Assembly: GCF_020216885.1 (NCBI RefSeq)
Contig: NZ_JAIWON010000163.1
Span: forward strand, 1 to 5,775
Length of the DNA: 5,775 nt
Direction: 5' to 3'
Source: Zymomonas sp.
Lineage (GTDB): Bacteria; Pseudomonadota; Alphaproteobacteria; Sphingomonadales; Sphingomonadaceae
The position numbers and the translations under genes are program-made. Shown here piece after piece: positions 1 through 5,211 of the stretch. Every line of letters begins with the position of its first letter. The stretch's first letter is position 1. The notes beneath the pieces are model-generated. The model worked only from the letters and a program-made list of their open reading frames with translations, ran no database searches and was not told where the DNA came from.

Positions 1-911
1 ATCCGAAATTTTTCGAACAATAGCCCTATGTTAAGCTTCATCTATCTTTGAGAAGAGATGGAGAGAATGATGACATGGACAGGAATTGTCCGCCGCGAGC
101 ATAACCGAGAAGGTCTGCATTATCCATCAGATATAACAGAGGGAGAATGGACATTGATCGTGCCATTCGTCCCCGTGGCCAGACAGGGTAGTCGCCCCCG
201 TAGGAAGATATGCCCGAAGTGTTCAACGTGATACTCTACATGGCCTCAGCCGGTTGTGCGTGGCGTCTGCTGCCGAAAGGCTTTCCACAGGTCTCGACCA
301 TCAGGCGCTATTTTTACGCTTGGCGTAATGCCAGACGGTTCGAGGTGGTGAATACGGTGTTGGTCATGAGCCTGCGTGAAATTGAGGGGCGAGAAGCCTC
401 CCCGAGCGCAGGCGTGATTGACAGCCAGTCGGTGAAAACCACAGAAAGCGGCGGAATTTCGGGCTATGATGCAGAAAAAAAGATCAAAGGCCGCAAGTGT
501 CATATCATGACTGATACATGCGTTTTCCTAATCTTTCTTCTTTCTCGTCCATGCTGCTAATATACAGGATCGGGATGCGGCTGTTGATGTCTTGTCGGCA
601 ATACGCAAACGCTTCCCTTGGCTGCGCTACATCTTCGCTGATGGCGGCATGCTGACGACAAATTGCGATCCTCGCTCGCATCTATGGGAAAATGGACTGT
701 TGAAATCATCAAGAGGTCAGATACGGCGAAAGGCTTTCAGATCCTGCCGCACAGATGGGTCGTTGAACGGACATTTGCTTGGCTAGGACGTTGTAGGAGG
801 CTCGCAAAAGATTGGGAAACGTCCATCGCCTCTTCAACCGCATGGATAATGATCGCCTCCATCCGAATGATTACATGACGCACTGCAAAGCATAGTTTTT
901 CGGATCAGGCT
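1..911 (+). mobile_element. Decayed IS5-family insertion sequence (IS1031-like), left end at or beyond the window edge
   Basis: The stretch carries a broken DDE transposase of the IS5 family (70-878). ATCCGAAA at 1-8 is matched in inverted orientation by TTTCGGAT at 898-905, which fits the inner part of terminal inverted repeats. The right terminus is probably just outside the second copy, near 905-911. The left terminus probably lies slightly upstream of base 1, so the exact ends and any target duplication cannot be fixed. The element ends only about 30 bp from the stop codon of the small minus-strand gene at 939. The family call rests on transposase similarity recognised by eye; the end positions are inference. 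Confidence 0.72.
70..878 (+). pseudogene. IS5-family transposase, broken by three frameshifts
   Basis: Four pieces in alternating frames rebuild one IS5-family DDE transposase. Piece 1 (from ATG at 70, with GGAGAG just upstream) reads through YPSDITEGEW, the usual N-terminal motif. Around 195-210 the frame shifts, and piece 2 (210 to ~537) carries the MASAGCAWRLLPKGFP helix region and GVIDSQSVKTTESGG with the first catalytic Asp. A second shift near 535-547, apparently a few extra bases in a TTCT-rich run, leads to piece 3 (547 to ~645) with AANIQDRD and FADGG holding the second Asp. A one-base loss near 647 leads to piece 4 (to TGA at 876-878) with KRSDTAKGF, RWVVERTFAWLGRCRRL (catalytic Glu) and DWETSIASSTAW. 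All landmarks are in the expected order, so this is a decayed full-length gene rather than a fragment. No functional transposase can be made from it. Some family members run a few residues further, so the final TGA may also be premature. Confidence 0.87.
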
Positions 912-938
912 TTAAGGCTTAAGACGCTTTGTATCCTG

Positions 939-1133
939 CTATTTTTTTAGGCGGTTGGCAATAAAATTGAAAATGACAACCCCTAAGGCCAGACAAAAGA
1001 GCAGAATAGTCGAGAAAGAAACATCCCGATGTGGTGCCGGATCGAAGGGATCGGCTTGTTCTGTGATAGTGTTTTGATGCGATGTTTGGTCTGTTATTGC
1101 GTTATTGGCCAATTTCGATTTCCTGATTGCCAA
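939..1133 (-). CDS. Small single-pass membrane protein, uncharacterised (64 aa)
   Basis: I do not recognise a family. The reading frame gives a polar N-terminal half (about residues 1-39, rich in Asn, Thr, Gln and Asp), one hydrophobic segment at about residues 40-59 (STILLFCLALGVVIFNFIA) and a short basic tail (NRLKK). This looks like a C-terminally anchored protein with the polar part on one side of the inner membrane; a topology with the basic end in the cytoplasm is likely. The only in-frame start is TTG at 1133, because a stop lies four codons upstream, and the ribosome site is weak (AGG about 5 bases before it). The gene follows the 105-residue gene on the same strand after 72 bp, so the two may be cotranscribed. 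The clean membrane segment supports it; the TTG start and small size weaken it. Confidence 0.45.
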   Translation of the reverse strand: MAIRKSKLANNAITDQTSHQNTITEQADPFDPAPHRDVSFSTILLFCLALGVVIFNFIANRLKK

Positions 1134-1142
1134 ACTGGCCTG

Positions 1143-1176
1143 TTTTTACCTTTTTAAAGTTTTTACCTTTTTAAAA
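1143..1176. repeat. Tandem duplication of a 17-bp T/A-rich unit carrying a Shine-Dalgarno-like core
   Basis: TTTTTACCTTTTTAAAG (1143-1159) is followed at once by a second copy (1160-1176) differing only at the last base. On the minus strand each copy reads CTTTAAAAAGGTAAAAA or close to it, including AAAAGG. It lies between the two small minus-strand genes. A similar TTTTTTAAAAAAGGG sequence sits directly before the 105-residue gene, so the unit may derive from a ribosome-binding region. Function is unknown. Confidence 0.6.
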
Positions 1177-1205
1177 AAGTGAGGCCAATCCATTTTTGGG
1201 GTTTT

Positions 1206-1523
1206 TTATTCTTCAACAGGAAGATTGCCGACGCGCTGAATCGCCAAGCGATAGGTTTCGTAAAAATATTCACTGGTTTTCGTAATATCTTGGTAAAGAC
1301 GCACGGCCTTGTCTTCTGCAAGCAAGAATTCATCTTCTGTTAGCAGGCCTTTTTCCCATGCCTCTTCAAGCAAGGTATAATTTTGCATCAATGCAGGCGG
1401 GAAATCAGCACTGTAGCAATTCACGTCATGCGGAATAACCGGATGATTGACCGCAGGCTCTGTCTCCGTATATTTTTTTGTTTTCCAGCCTAAGAAATAT
1501 AAAAGTTTCTGTATCAGATTCAT
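1206..1523 (-). CDS. Uncharacterised small acidic helical protein with a SHOCT-like segment (105 aa)
   Basis: No family is recognised with certainty. The chosen start is ATG at 1523-1521 because AAAGGGTGG lies 4-8 bases upstream. A longer frame to 1610 exists but adds 29 residues without a comparable ribosome site. Residues 2-17 (NLIQKLLYFLGWKTKK) form an amphipathic, partly hydrophobic helix ending in basic residues, which could bind a membrane surface. Residues ~18-42 are Pro-rich and probably extended. Residues ~50-80 hold EEAWEKGLLTEDEF followed by a charged helix, resembling the short SHOCT motif (helix, 'GLLTxEEF', helix) seen at the ends of many bacterial membrane-associated proteins. 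The rest is helical and Tyr-rich. No catalytic motif is visible. It may be cotranscribed with the small membrane protein gene downstream at 939-1133, suggesting a joint membrane-associated role; that is inference. Confidence 0.72.
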   Translation of the reverse strand: MNLIQKLLYFLGWKTKKYTETEPAVNHPVIPHDVNCYSADFPPALMQNYTLLEEAWEKGLLTEDEFLLAEDKAVRLYQDITKTSEYFYETYRLAIQRVGNLPVEE

Positions 1524-1527
1524 GTTT

Positions 1528-1545
1528 CCACCCTTTTTTAAAAAA
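1528..1545 (-). promoter_or_regulatory. Ribosome-binding site and adjacent A6T6-type palindrome before the 105-aa gene
   Basis: On the minus strand, TTTTTTAAAAAA (plus positions 1534-1545, perfect palindrome) runs into AAAGGGTGG (about 1528-1536), 4-8 bases before ATG at 1523. The purine-rich core is what decides the start. The palindrome could form a weak A-U hairpin touching the ribosome site, but its stability would be low. Confidence 0.5.
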
Positions 1546-1824
1546 TGATTTAAGGGATGATTGGTTGCTCTGTATCTTAATAGGGTTACAGAAAAATGGC
1601 TATGCACCATGACAGATATAATTAGCCGATAAAAAGGTATCAGATTGTTTTGTATATCTTTTTTAAAATCGCTGTTTTTTTCTCCATTTTCAGATAAATC
1701 TTTTTGCCATAAAATTTTTACAGCCTTTCAAATTGAACTTATTTTTTAAAAAAATGAAAAATAAATAAAATTTACAAAAGAAATATAGAATATTATAATT
1801 ATTTATAGTTATTTTATTTTACAT
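1546..1824. other. Very AT-rich intergenic spacer, no gene seen
   Basis: About 280 bases with long A and T runs and no reading frame showing protein-like composition. It must hold the promoter of the minus-strand gene at 1206-1523. The best -10-like sequence on that strand is within TAATTATATC near 1612-1623, but I find no convincing -35 partner, so I do not call a promoter. The AT richness from about 1660 to 1820 would favour DNA bending and could attract nucleoid proteins or transposons. Confidence 0.5.
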
Positions 1825-1889
1825 ATGGCGTGGGAAGCGTGGGAAGCGTGGGAAGCGTGGGAAGCGTGGGAAGCGTAAGTAAATTTTAT
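1765..1889. repeat. 11-bp inverted repeat bracketing the 9-bp tandem array
   Basis: ATAAAATTTAC at 1765-1775 is exactly inverted as GTAAATTTTAT at 1879-1889, enclosing about 103 bp that include the tandem array. The right arm begins immediately after the micro-ORF stop codon. The arms are AT-rich in an AT-rich region, so chance is a real possibility. A small non-autonomous element or a cruciform are alternatives. Confidence 0.35.
1825..1878 (+). repeat. 9-bp tandem repeat (5 copies) that reads as a micro-ORF, M(AWE)5A
   Basis: The unit GCGTGGGAA is repeated five times without a mismatch (1828-1872) and followed by a partial copy GCGT (1873-1876). Because the unit is three codons long, and because ATG (1825-1827) precedes and TAA (1876-1878) follows in the same frame, the tract reads Met-(Ala-Trp-Glu)x5-Ala-stop, 17 residues. 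No Shine-Dalgarno sequence precedes the ATG (upstream is TTATTTTATTTTACAT), so translation is doubtful. On the other strand it reads TTCCCACGC repeats, with no ATG in frame. The GC-rich tract contrasts sharply with the AT-rich flanks. It may be a minisatellite with variable copy number, a protein-binding array or simply a slippage product. Confidence 0.9.
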
Positions 1890-1943
1890 CACGCTCGTCA
1901 ATTCATCATTAGCCGCCATAACTAAAATCATAAGATATCGTTA

Positions 1944-1961
1944 GGGTCTATTAGATCTTGA
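1944..1961. repeat. Left terminal inverted repeat of the 848-bp IS
   Basis: GGGTCTATTAGATCTTGA; pairs with the right end at 15 of 18 positions and is preceded by TA (1942-1943). Confidence 0.82.
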
Positions 1962-2029
1962 AATTCTTTCCATATTATAGAGATGGAAGAAGGAGCCGAA
2001 ACAGGCACTGGCATTTTTACGGACGAGAC

Positions 2030-2784
2030 ATGAACGATCTGGGAATCTCTGACTGATGCGGTTCGCCCGATAGACAAGACAAGACGCTGCCACATGATCT
2101 GCGGCGCAGAATATAATCTTTTGGCGTTATAAGAATGGCGCGAAATGGAGGCGTATCTGCGCTGAACTGGGTTCGTGGTGGCGGGCTGCACAACTTTTCA
2201 TTCGCTGGACGAAACTGGGCGTGTGGGAACGCCTGCTCGAACTGGTTTAGGAACAGCACGAAATAGCGTGCGGAATGACTTTTCTGGATGGAACGAATAT
2301 CAGAGCTCACCACAAGGCGGTGGAAGCTCAAAAAAAGAGCTTTTTCAAAGAGCGAGACCATCGTGAAGCACTTGGCCAATCGCGTGGCGGCTATGGCACA
2401 AAAATCTGCGTAATCGCTGATGGGCATGGAAAAGCCTTCGGTTTTGCGCTGGCCTTGGGGCAGGCTCATGAACTGCCTCTGACGGTAGCCATGCTCGACA
2501 ATCTTCCCACCGTTCCCCTGTGGGTCGTGGCGGACAAAGGCTACGCGTCGAACGCCTTTCGTGAACGGATATGGGACATGGAAGCCCGACCGGCTATTCT
2601 CGCGAAATGACGGGATGGGTCGGTTGCCTGCCCAAGGTCAGCCTATCGGTGTCGGCATCTCGTTGAGAACCTTTGGGCGCGCCTCAAGGCGTGGCGCGCT
2701 GTCGCAATCAGATACGAAAAAACAGCAACCTCATTCCTCGCGGTCATCAACTGCGCTGCCGTAGCAGACTGAATCAAGCCCTAA
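2030..2784 (+). pseudogene. IS5-family transposase with frameshifts and three in-frame stops
   Basis: Pieces rebuild a transposase of about 250 residues. ATG at 2030 opens MNDL, then one frame later WESLTDAVRPI (2040-~2075), then DKTLPHDLRRRI (2078-2113), then a long frame from about 2121 with WRYKNGAKWRRI and the WWRAAQLFIRWTKLGVWERL helix region. After TAG at 2248-2250 (replacing Gln) it continues MTFLDGTNIRAHHKA (first catalytic Asp at 2287-2289), the RDHREALGQSRGGYGTK segment, WVVADKGYAS (second Asp) and, after TGA at 2608-2610 (probably replacing Arg), HLVENLWARLKAW (catalytic Glu) and YEKTATSF. A third stop, TGA at 2770-2772, replaces the Trp of a usual 'DW(I/L)K' end; the natural TAA is at 2782-2784 inside the right repeat. 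The DDE residues survive but the reading frame does not. Each stop is one transition away from the expected sense codon. Confidence 0.87.
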
Positions 2785-2791
2785 CAGACCC
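2774..2791. repeat. Right terminal inverted repeat of the 848-bp IS
   Basis: TCAAGCCCTAACAGACCC; inverted match to the left end at 15 of 18 positions, followed by TA (2792-2793). The transposase stop codon lies inside it. Confidence 0.82.
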
Positions 2792-2845
2792 TAGACTTTA
2801 ATATCTGTCATCAAAAAGATGAGGGATGATATATTAAATATCTTG

Positions 2846-2862
2846 GATAGCGTGAGGCTATC
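2846..2862 (-). terminator. Possible weak hairpin downstream of the LysR gene
   Basis: GATAGC (2846-2851) and GCTATC (2857-2862) form a 6-bp stem with a 5-base loop, 36 bp beyond the LysR stop codon on the minus strand. The following minus-strand sequence (CAAGATATTTAATATATC) is AT-rich but has no clean U tract, so intrinsic termination here is uncertain. Confidence 0.3.
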
Positions 2863-2897
2863 GGGTCAAAATATCGGCAAATATATTAGAAAAAGCC

Positions 2898-3848
2898 TTA
2901 AGATTGTGGTGGCAGTAAGATATTATTTTGAACCCTGATCGCCCGTTTTATAATGTGAAACAGCCATAAAAGGGCAGTGTCTTTTTGTGAGGATAAGCGC
3001 ATTGTTGCGATGATGGGATAGGCTGTTAATTCCAAAGGTGCCTCAAATATCGTCAGTCCGGTATATCTAGCAAGGCTGATCGCGGCGTGGCTTGGAATAG
3101 TCGCGAGGCATTTTGACCCAAGCAAAAAAGGGGGCAGTTCCGCGAAATGGGTCAGTGCAGTCTGAATTTTTCGAGACCGTCCCATTATTGATAATATCTC
3201 GTCAACCAGCCCTTCCCTGCCTGAATAAGAAACCAAAATATGGGGCAAGGAAAGATAGTCTTCCAATGTCGGATTTTCAGAAAAACCGCAACTTTGGGCA
3301 TCGCATAGACAGGCATAGCCGCCTTCTCCGATGACTTCTTGCCATAATCCCCGACGAGGCAGCGGAGCGGTTACAATAGCCAGATCAATATCGTTATTTT
3401 CGAGCATCTGTTGCACTGTGTAGCGGTTTGTTTGTCGATAGACGACCGAGGCATCTGGGGCGGTAGCCTGTATTTGTTTCGATATTTCTGATCCCAGAGC
3501 CAATTGGAAATCATCAGACATCCCGATTGAAAAATGCCTATTACATCGGGCTGGATCGAATTCATTTTCAGAAATAAAGGCGTTGTAAATAAGAGTTGCG
3601 CCTTCAGATAGGGATTCAGCCATATCTATGGCACGTTGTGTCGGTTCCATGCCTTGGCGTGTTCGGATGAAAAGCAGGTCACCCGCAGCCTGTCGGAGGC
3701 GGCTTAAAGAGGCACTGACAGCGGATTGGCTTAGCGAAAGGCGGGCAGCCGCTTTGGTTACGCTTCTTTCATGCCACAAGGCCAAGAAGGTAATCACCAG
3801 ATTAAAATCAAAGCGGGTAATATCACTTATATTGATTTTACGAATCAT
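2898..3848 (-). CDS. LysR-type transcriptional regulator, divergent to the nitrilase (316 aa)
   Basis: This is a DNA-binding regulator expected to act as a tetramer on the shared intergenic region and to respond to a small effector, probably a nitrile, its product acid or a related metabolite (inference from the neighbour). Residues ~14-73 form the winged helix-turn-helix: FNLVITFLALWHERSVTKAAARLSLSQSAVSASLSRLR, then DLLFIRTRQGMEPTQRA, the standard LysR signature and somewhat NodD-like. A linker helix (~74-95) leads to the effector-binding domain (~105-305), starting at HFSIGMSDDFQLALG and including DIDLAIVTAPLP. Length is typical. The start is ATG at 3848-3846, placing the helix-turn-helix at the usual distance. 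A longer frame reaching into the nitrilase on the other strand is an artefact. No Shine-Dalgarno sequence precedes this ATG; instead a 12-bp inverted repeat covers it, suggesting autoregulation and perhaps weak or leaderless translation. The gene is intact. Confidence 0.93.
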   Translation of the reverse strand: MIRKINISDITRFDFNLVITFLALWHERSVTKAAARLSLSQSAVSASLSRLRQAAGDLLFIRTRQGMEPTQRAIDMAESLSEGATLIYNAFISENEFDPARCNRHFSIGMSDDFQLALGSEISKQIQATAPDASVVYRQTNRYTVQQMLENNDIDLAIVTAPLPRRGLWQEVIGEGGYACLCDAQSCGFSENPTLEDYLSLPHILVSYSGREGLVDEILSIMGRSRKIQTALTHFAELPPFLLGSKCLATIPSHAAISLARYTGLTIFEAPLELTAYPIIATMRLSSQKDTALLWLFHIIKRAIRVQNNILLPPQS

Positions 3849-3872
3849 ATCATTCGATTTGAATGATATGAT
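3844..3872. promoter_or_regulatory. Perfect 12-bp inverted repeat, probable LysR operator
   Basis: ATCATATCATTC (3844-3855), spacer GATTT, GAATGATATGAT (3861-3872): all 12 positions pair. It contains T-N11-A-type symmetry as in LysR binding sites. It lies between the two divergent genes, covers the LysR ATG (3846-3848) and overlaps the -35-like TTGAAT of the nitrilase promoter. Binding here could repress the regulator gene and control the nitrilase. The arms and spacing are direct observation; the role is inference from the LysR family. Confidence 0.72.
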
Positions 3873-3888
3873 CGCCAAGTGCAATATT
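3859..3888 (+). promoter_or_regulatory. Candidate nitrilase promoter
   Basis: TTGAAT (3859-3864) and AATATT (3883-3888), separated by 18 bases, match sigma70 boxes at 4 of 6 positions each. The site would start RNA about 20-25 bases before the nitrilase ribosome site. The -35 box sits in the right arm of the palindrome, so the regulator could govern polymerase access. Weak match, as expected of an activator-dependent promoter. Confidence 0.42.
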
Positions 3889-3917
3889 TTCGACAGCTTA
3901 TGAAGGAGATGATAAAA

Positions 3918-4907
3918 ATGAGCTGTCATCGCGTAGCGGTTATCCAAGCTGGAACCAGCCTGTTTGATACCGAAAAAACATTGGATCGAATGGAAGTCTT
4001 GTGTGAGCAGGCGGCAGAACAAAAGGTTGAATTGGCGGTTTTCCCCGAAGCCTATATCGGTGGATACCCCAAAGGGTTAGACTTTGGCGCGAGAATGGGC
4101 ACACGAACAGAAGCCGGACGAGAAGATTTCTTGCGTTATTGGAAAGCGGCTATTGATGTTCCCGGAAAAGAAACTGCCCGCATAGGTAGCTTTGCTGCCA
4201 AAATGAAAGCCTATTTAGTGGTGGGTGTGATTGAGCGTTCGGAAGCGACGCTTTATTGCACCGCTTTATTCTTTGCCCCCGACGGGAGATTGATAGGCAA
4301 GCATCGCAAATTGATGCCGACAGCGACTGAACGGCTGGTATGGGGGCAAGGTGACGGTTCCACCATAGAAATTATGGATACGGCTATCGGGAAATTGGGC
4401 GCTGCTATCTGCTGGGAAAATTATATGCCTGCTCTGCGTCAGGTGATGTATGCGGGTGGTGTCAATATTTGGTGTGCGCCAACAGTCGATCAGCGTGAGA
4501 TATGGCAGATATCTATGCGCCATATTGCTTATGAAGGTCGATTATTTGTTTTGAGTGCCTGCCAATATATGACGCGAGCCGATGCGCCCACAGACTATGA
4601 TTGCATACAGGGCGATAACCCTGAAACAGAACTGATTGCGGGCGGAAGCGTCATCATCGATCCAATGGGCAATATTTTGGCGGGCCCACTCTATGGTCAA
4701 GAAGGTATTTTGGTAGCTGATATTGATTTATCAGACACGATCAAGGCGCGTTATGATTTGGATGTATCAGGTCATTACGGGCGACCTGATATTTTTGAAA
4801 TCAAGGTCGATCGCCAACCACATCAAGTCATTACAGATCAATTTTCACGCGATCAGGCAACAGCGAAGAAGCCTGTCTCCGACAAAGAGATATCTCCATT
4901 AGATTAA
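3918..4907 (+). CDS. Nitrilase (carbon-nitrogen hydrolase superfamily), 329 aa
   Basis: It hydrolyses a nitrile to the carboxylic acid and ammonia through a cysteine thioester (EC 3.5.5.-), in the cytoplasm, usually as a spiral oligomer. The catalytic triad is visible: Glu44 in AVFPEAYIGGYPKG, Lys131 in GKHRKLMPT and Cys165 in GAAICWENYMPALR. The second conserved Glu138 is in ATERLVWGQGDGS. WENYMPL-like and ERxVWGxGDGS motifs place it with true nitrilases rather than amidases or ureidopropionases. GGSVIIDPMGNILAGPL near residues 248-264 is the usual late motif, and the tail from ~305 is variable. The length fits bacterial aromatic/aliphatic nitrilases and what I recall for the Zymomonas mobilis enzyme. 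The start is ATG at 3918, with AAGGAG (3903-3908) 9 bases upstream; an ATG at 3909 overlaps that site and is unlikely. There is no signal peptide. The divergent LysR gene probably controls it. Substrate preference cannot be read from the sequence. Confidence 0.95.
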   Translation: MSCHRVAVIQAGTSLFDTEKTLDRMEVLCEQAAEQKVELAVFPEAYIGGYPKGLDFGARMGTRTEAGREDFLRYWKAAIDVPGKETARIGSFAAKMKAYLVVGVIERSEATLYCTALFFAPDGRLIGKHRKLMPTATERLVWGQGDGSTIEIMDTAIGKLGAAICWENYMPALRQVMYAGGVNIWCAPTVDQREIWQISMRHIAYEGRLFVLSACQYMTRADAPTDYDCIQGDNPETELIAGGSVIIDPMGNILAGPLYGQEGILVADIDLSDTIKARYDLDVSGHYGRPDIFEIKVDRQPHQVITDQFSRDQATAKKPVSDKEISPLD

Positions 4908-5031
4908 GAATGAAGCGGTTTTCGTTTTTATGGCGATATTATAGCGATGATGCCGCCGTAAAGGCAGTCAAATAAAGTAAGGACAATTTAAAAAATAAAG
5001 GAGGCTATTTTTAGGTATTTATAGAGGGATA

Positions 5032-5065
5032 AAATGGCGCGGGAATAATCCGACATTAGCCATTT
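5032..5065. terminator. Possible bidirectional terminator between nitrilase and tRNA-Met
   Basis: AAATGGC (5032-5038) and GCCATTT (5059-5065) form a 7-bp stem with a 20-base loop; on the plus strand it is followed by ATTTTTTA, a fair U tract. It lies where the nitrilase transcript (plus) and the tRNA transcript (minus) converge, 125 bp past the nitrilase stop and 29 bp past the tRNA end. The large loop lowers confidence. The remaining 4908-5031 stretch holds no gene, although AAAGGAGG near 4998-5004 looks like a ribosome site without a start codon after it. Confidence 0.42.
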
Positions 5066-5093
5066 ATTTTTTAGGAGGATTTAGTTTTAAGGA

Positions 5094-5170
5094 TGGTAGC
5101 GGAGGAGGGACTTGAACCCCCGACACGCGGATTATGATTCCGCTGCTCTAACCAGCTGAGCTACTCCGCC
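5094..5170 (-). tRNA. tRNA-Met (elongator, anticodon CAT), CCA encoded
   Basis: The minus strand folds into a complete 77-base cloverleaf. The acceptor stem GGCGGAG/CTCCGCT has seven pairs (first G-U), with discriminator A and an encoded CCA (5094-5096). The D arm is GCTC-AGCTGGTTA-GAGC. The anticodon stem GCGGA/TCCGC encloses ATCATAA, with anticodon CAT at positions 34-36. The T arm is GGGGG-TTCAAGT-CCCTC. It matches the alphaproteobacterial elongator Met type; the G1-U72 pair and the D arm differ from initiator tRNA, which has an unpaired first position and three G-C pairs in the anticodon stem. A lysidine-modified tRNA-Ile2 also carries CAT in its gene, but overall similarity favours Met. 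Its 3' end faces the nitrilase region, relevant to possible integration. Confidence 0.95.
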
Positions 5171-5174
5171 ATTC

Positions 5175-5191
5175 ATTTTGCGTCGCAAAAT
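5175..5191. repeat. Perfect palindrome in the 5' leader of tRNA-Met
   Basis: ATTTTGCG-T-CGCAAAAT is symmetric over 17 bp. In RNA it can form a 7-bp stem with a 3-base loop, ending 4 bases before the mature tRNA 5' end (5170). It lies about 20 bp downstream of the -10 box, so it is in the precursor leader. It could influence RNase P processing or bind a protein; function is unknown. Confidence 0.7.
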
Positions 5192-5211
5192 TTATTAGCT
5201 GACGAGGCGTG

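Larger units (their letters stand above)
1944..2791 (+). mobile_element. Dead IS5-family insertion sequence, complete ends, 848 bp
   Basis: The element runs from GGGTCTATTAG on the left to CTAACAGACCC on the right; the ends are an 18-bp inverted repeat with 15 matches (1944-1961 and 2774-2791). A TA dinucleotide flanks each side (1942-1943 and 2792-2793), as expected for the short target duplication of IS427-type IS5 elements. The only gene inside is a transposase that fills almost the whole length and ends within the right repeat, the normal compact IS plan. Size, ends and transposase agree with the IS5 family. The transposase is inactivated, so it could move only if an intact relative elsewhere acted on its ends. 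Deleting it in thought joins AAGATATCGTTA to GACTTTAATATCT, the probable original site. Confidence 0.85.

Noticed and set aside
1524..1610. Longer start (ATG at 1610) for the 105-aa gene
   Set aside because: The extra 29 residues have no supporting motif, and the strong purine ribosome site lies inside that extension, just before ATG 1523.
1828..1876. CRISPR array
   Set aside because: The repeats are 9 bp, directly adjacent and without spacers; this is a minisatellite-type tandem repeat.
2017..2469. 150-codon minus-strand frame across the second IS
   Set aside because: It is antisense to clear transposase pieces with DDE motifs and has no protein-like signature of its own.
2248..2772. Stop-codon readthrough or recoding in the transposase
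   Set aside because: The same gene also has frameshifts in its first third and stops of two kinds (TAG, TGA), so decay explains it better.
3849..4022. N-terminal extension of the LysR frame by 58 codons
   Set aside because: It runs antisense into the nitrilase gene, and the LysR helix-turn-helix is already at the normal distance from the ATG at 3848.
4994..5052. Short ORFs after the AAAGGAGG-like sequence near 4998
   Set aside because: The only ATG nearby (5034) gives four codons before a stop; no peptide is supportable.
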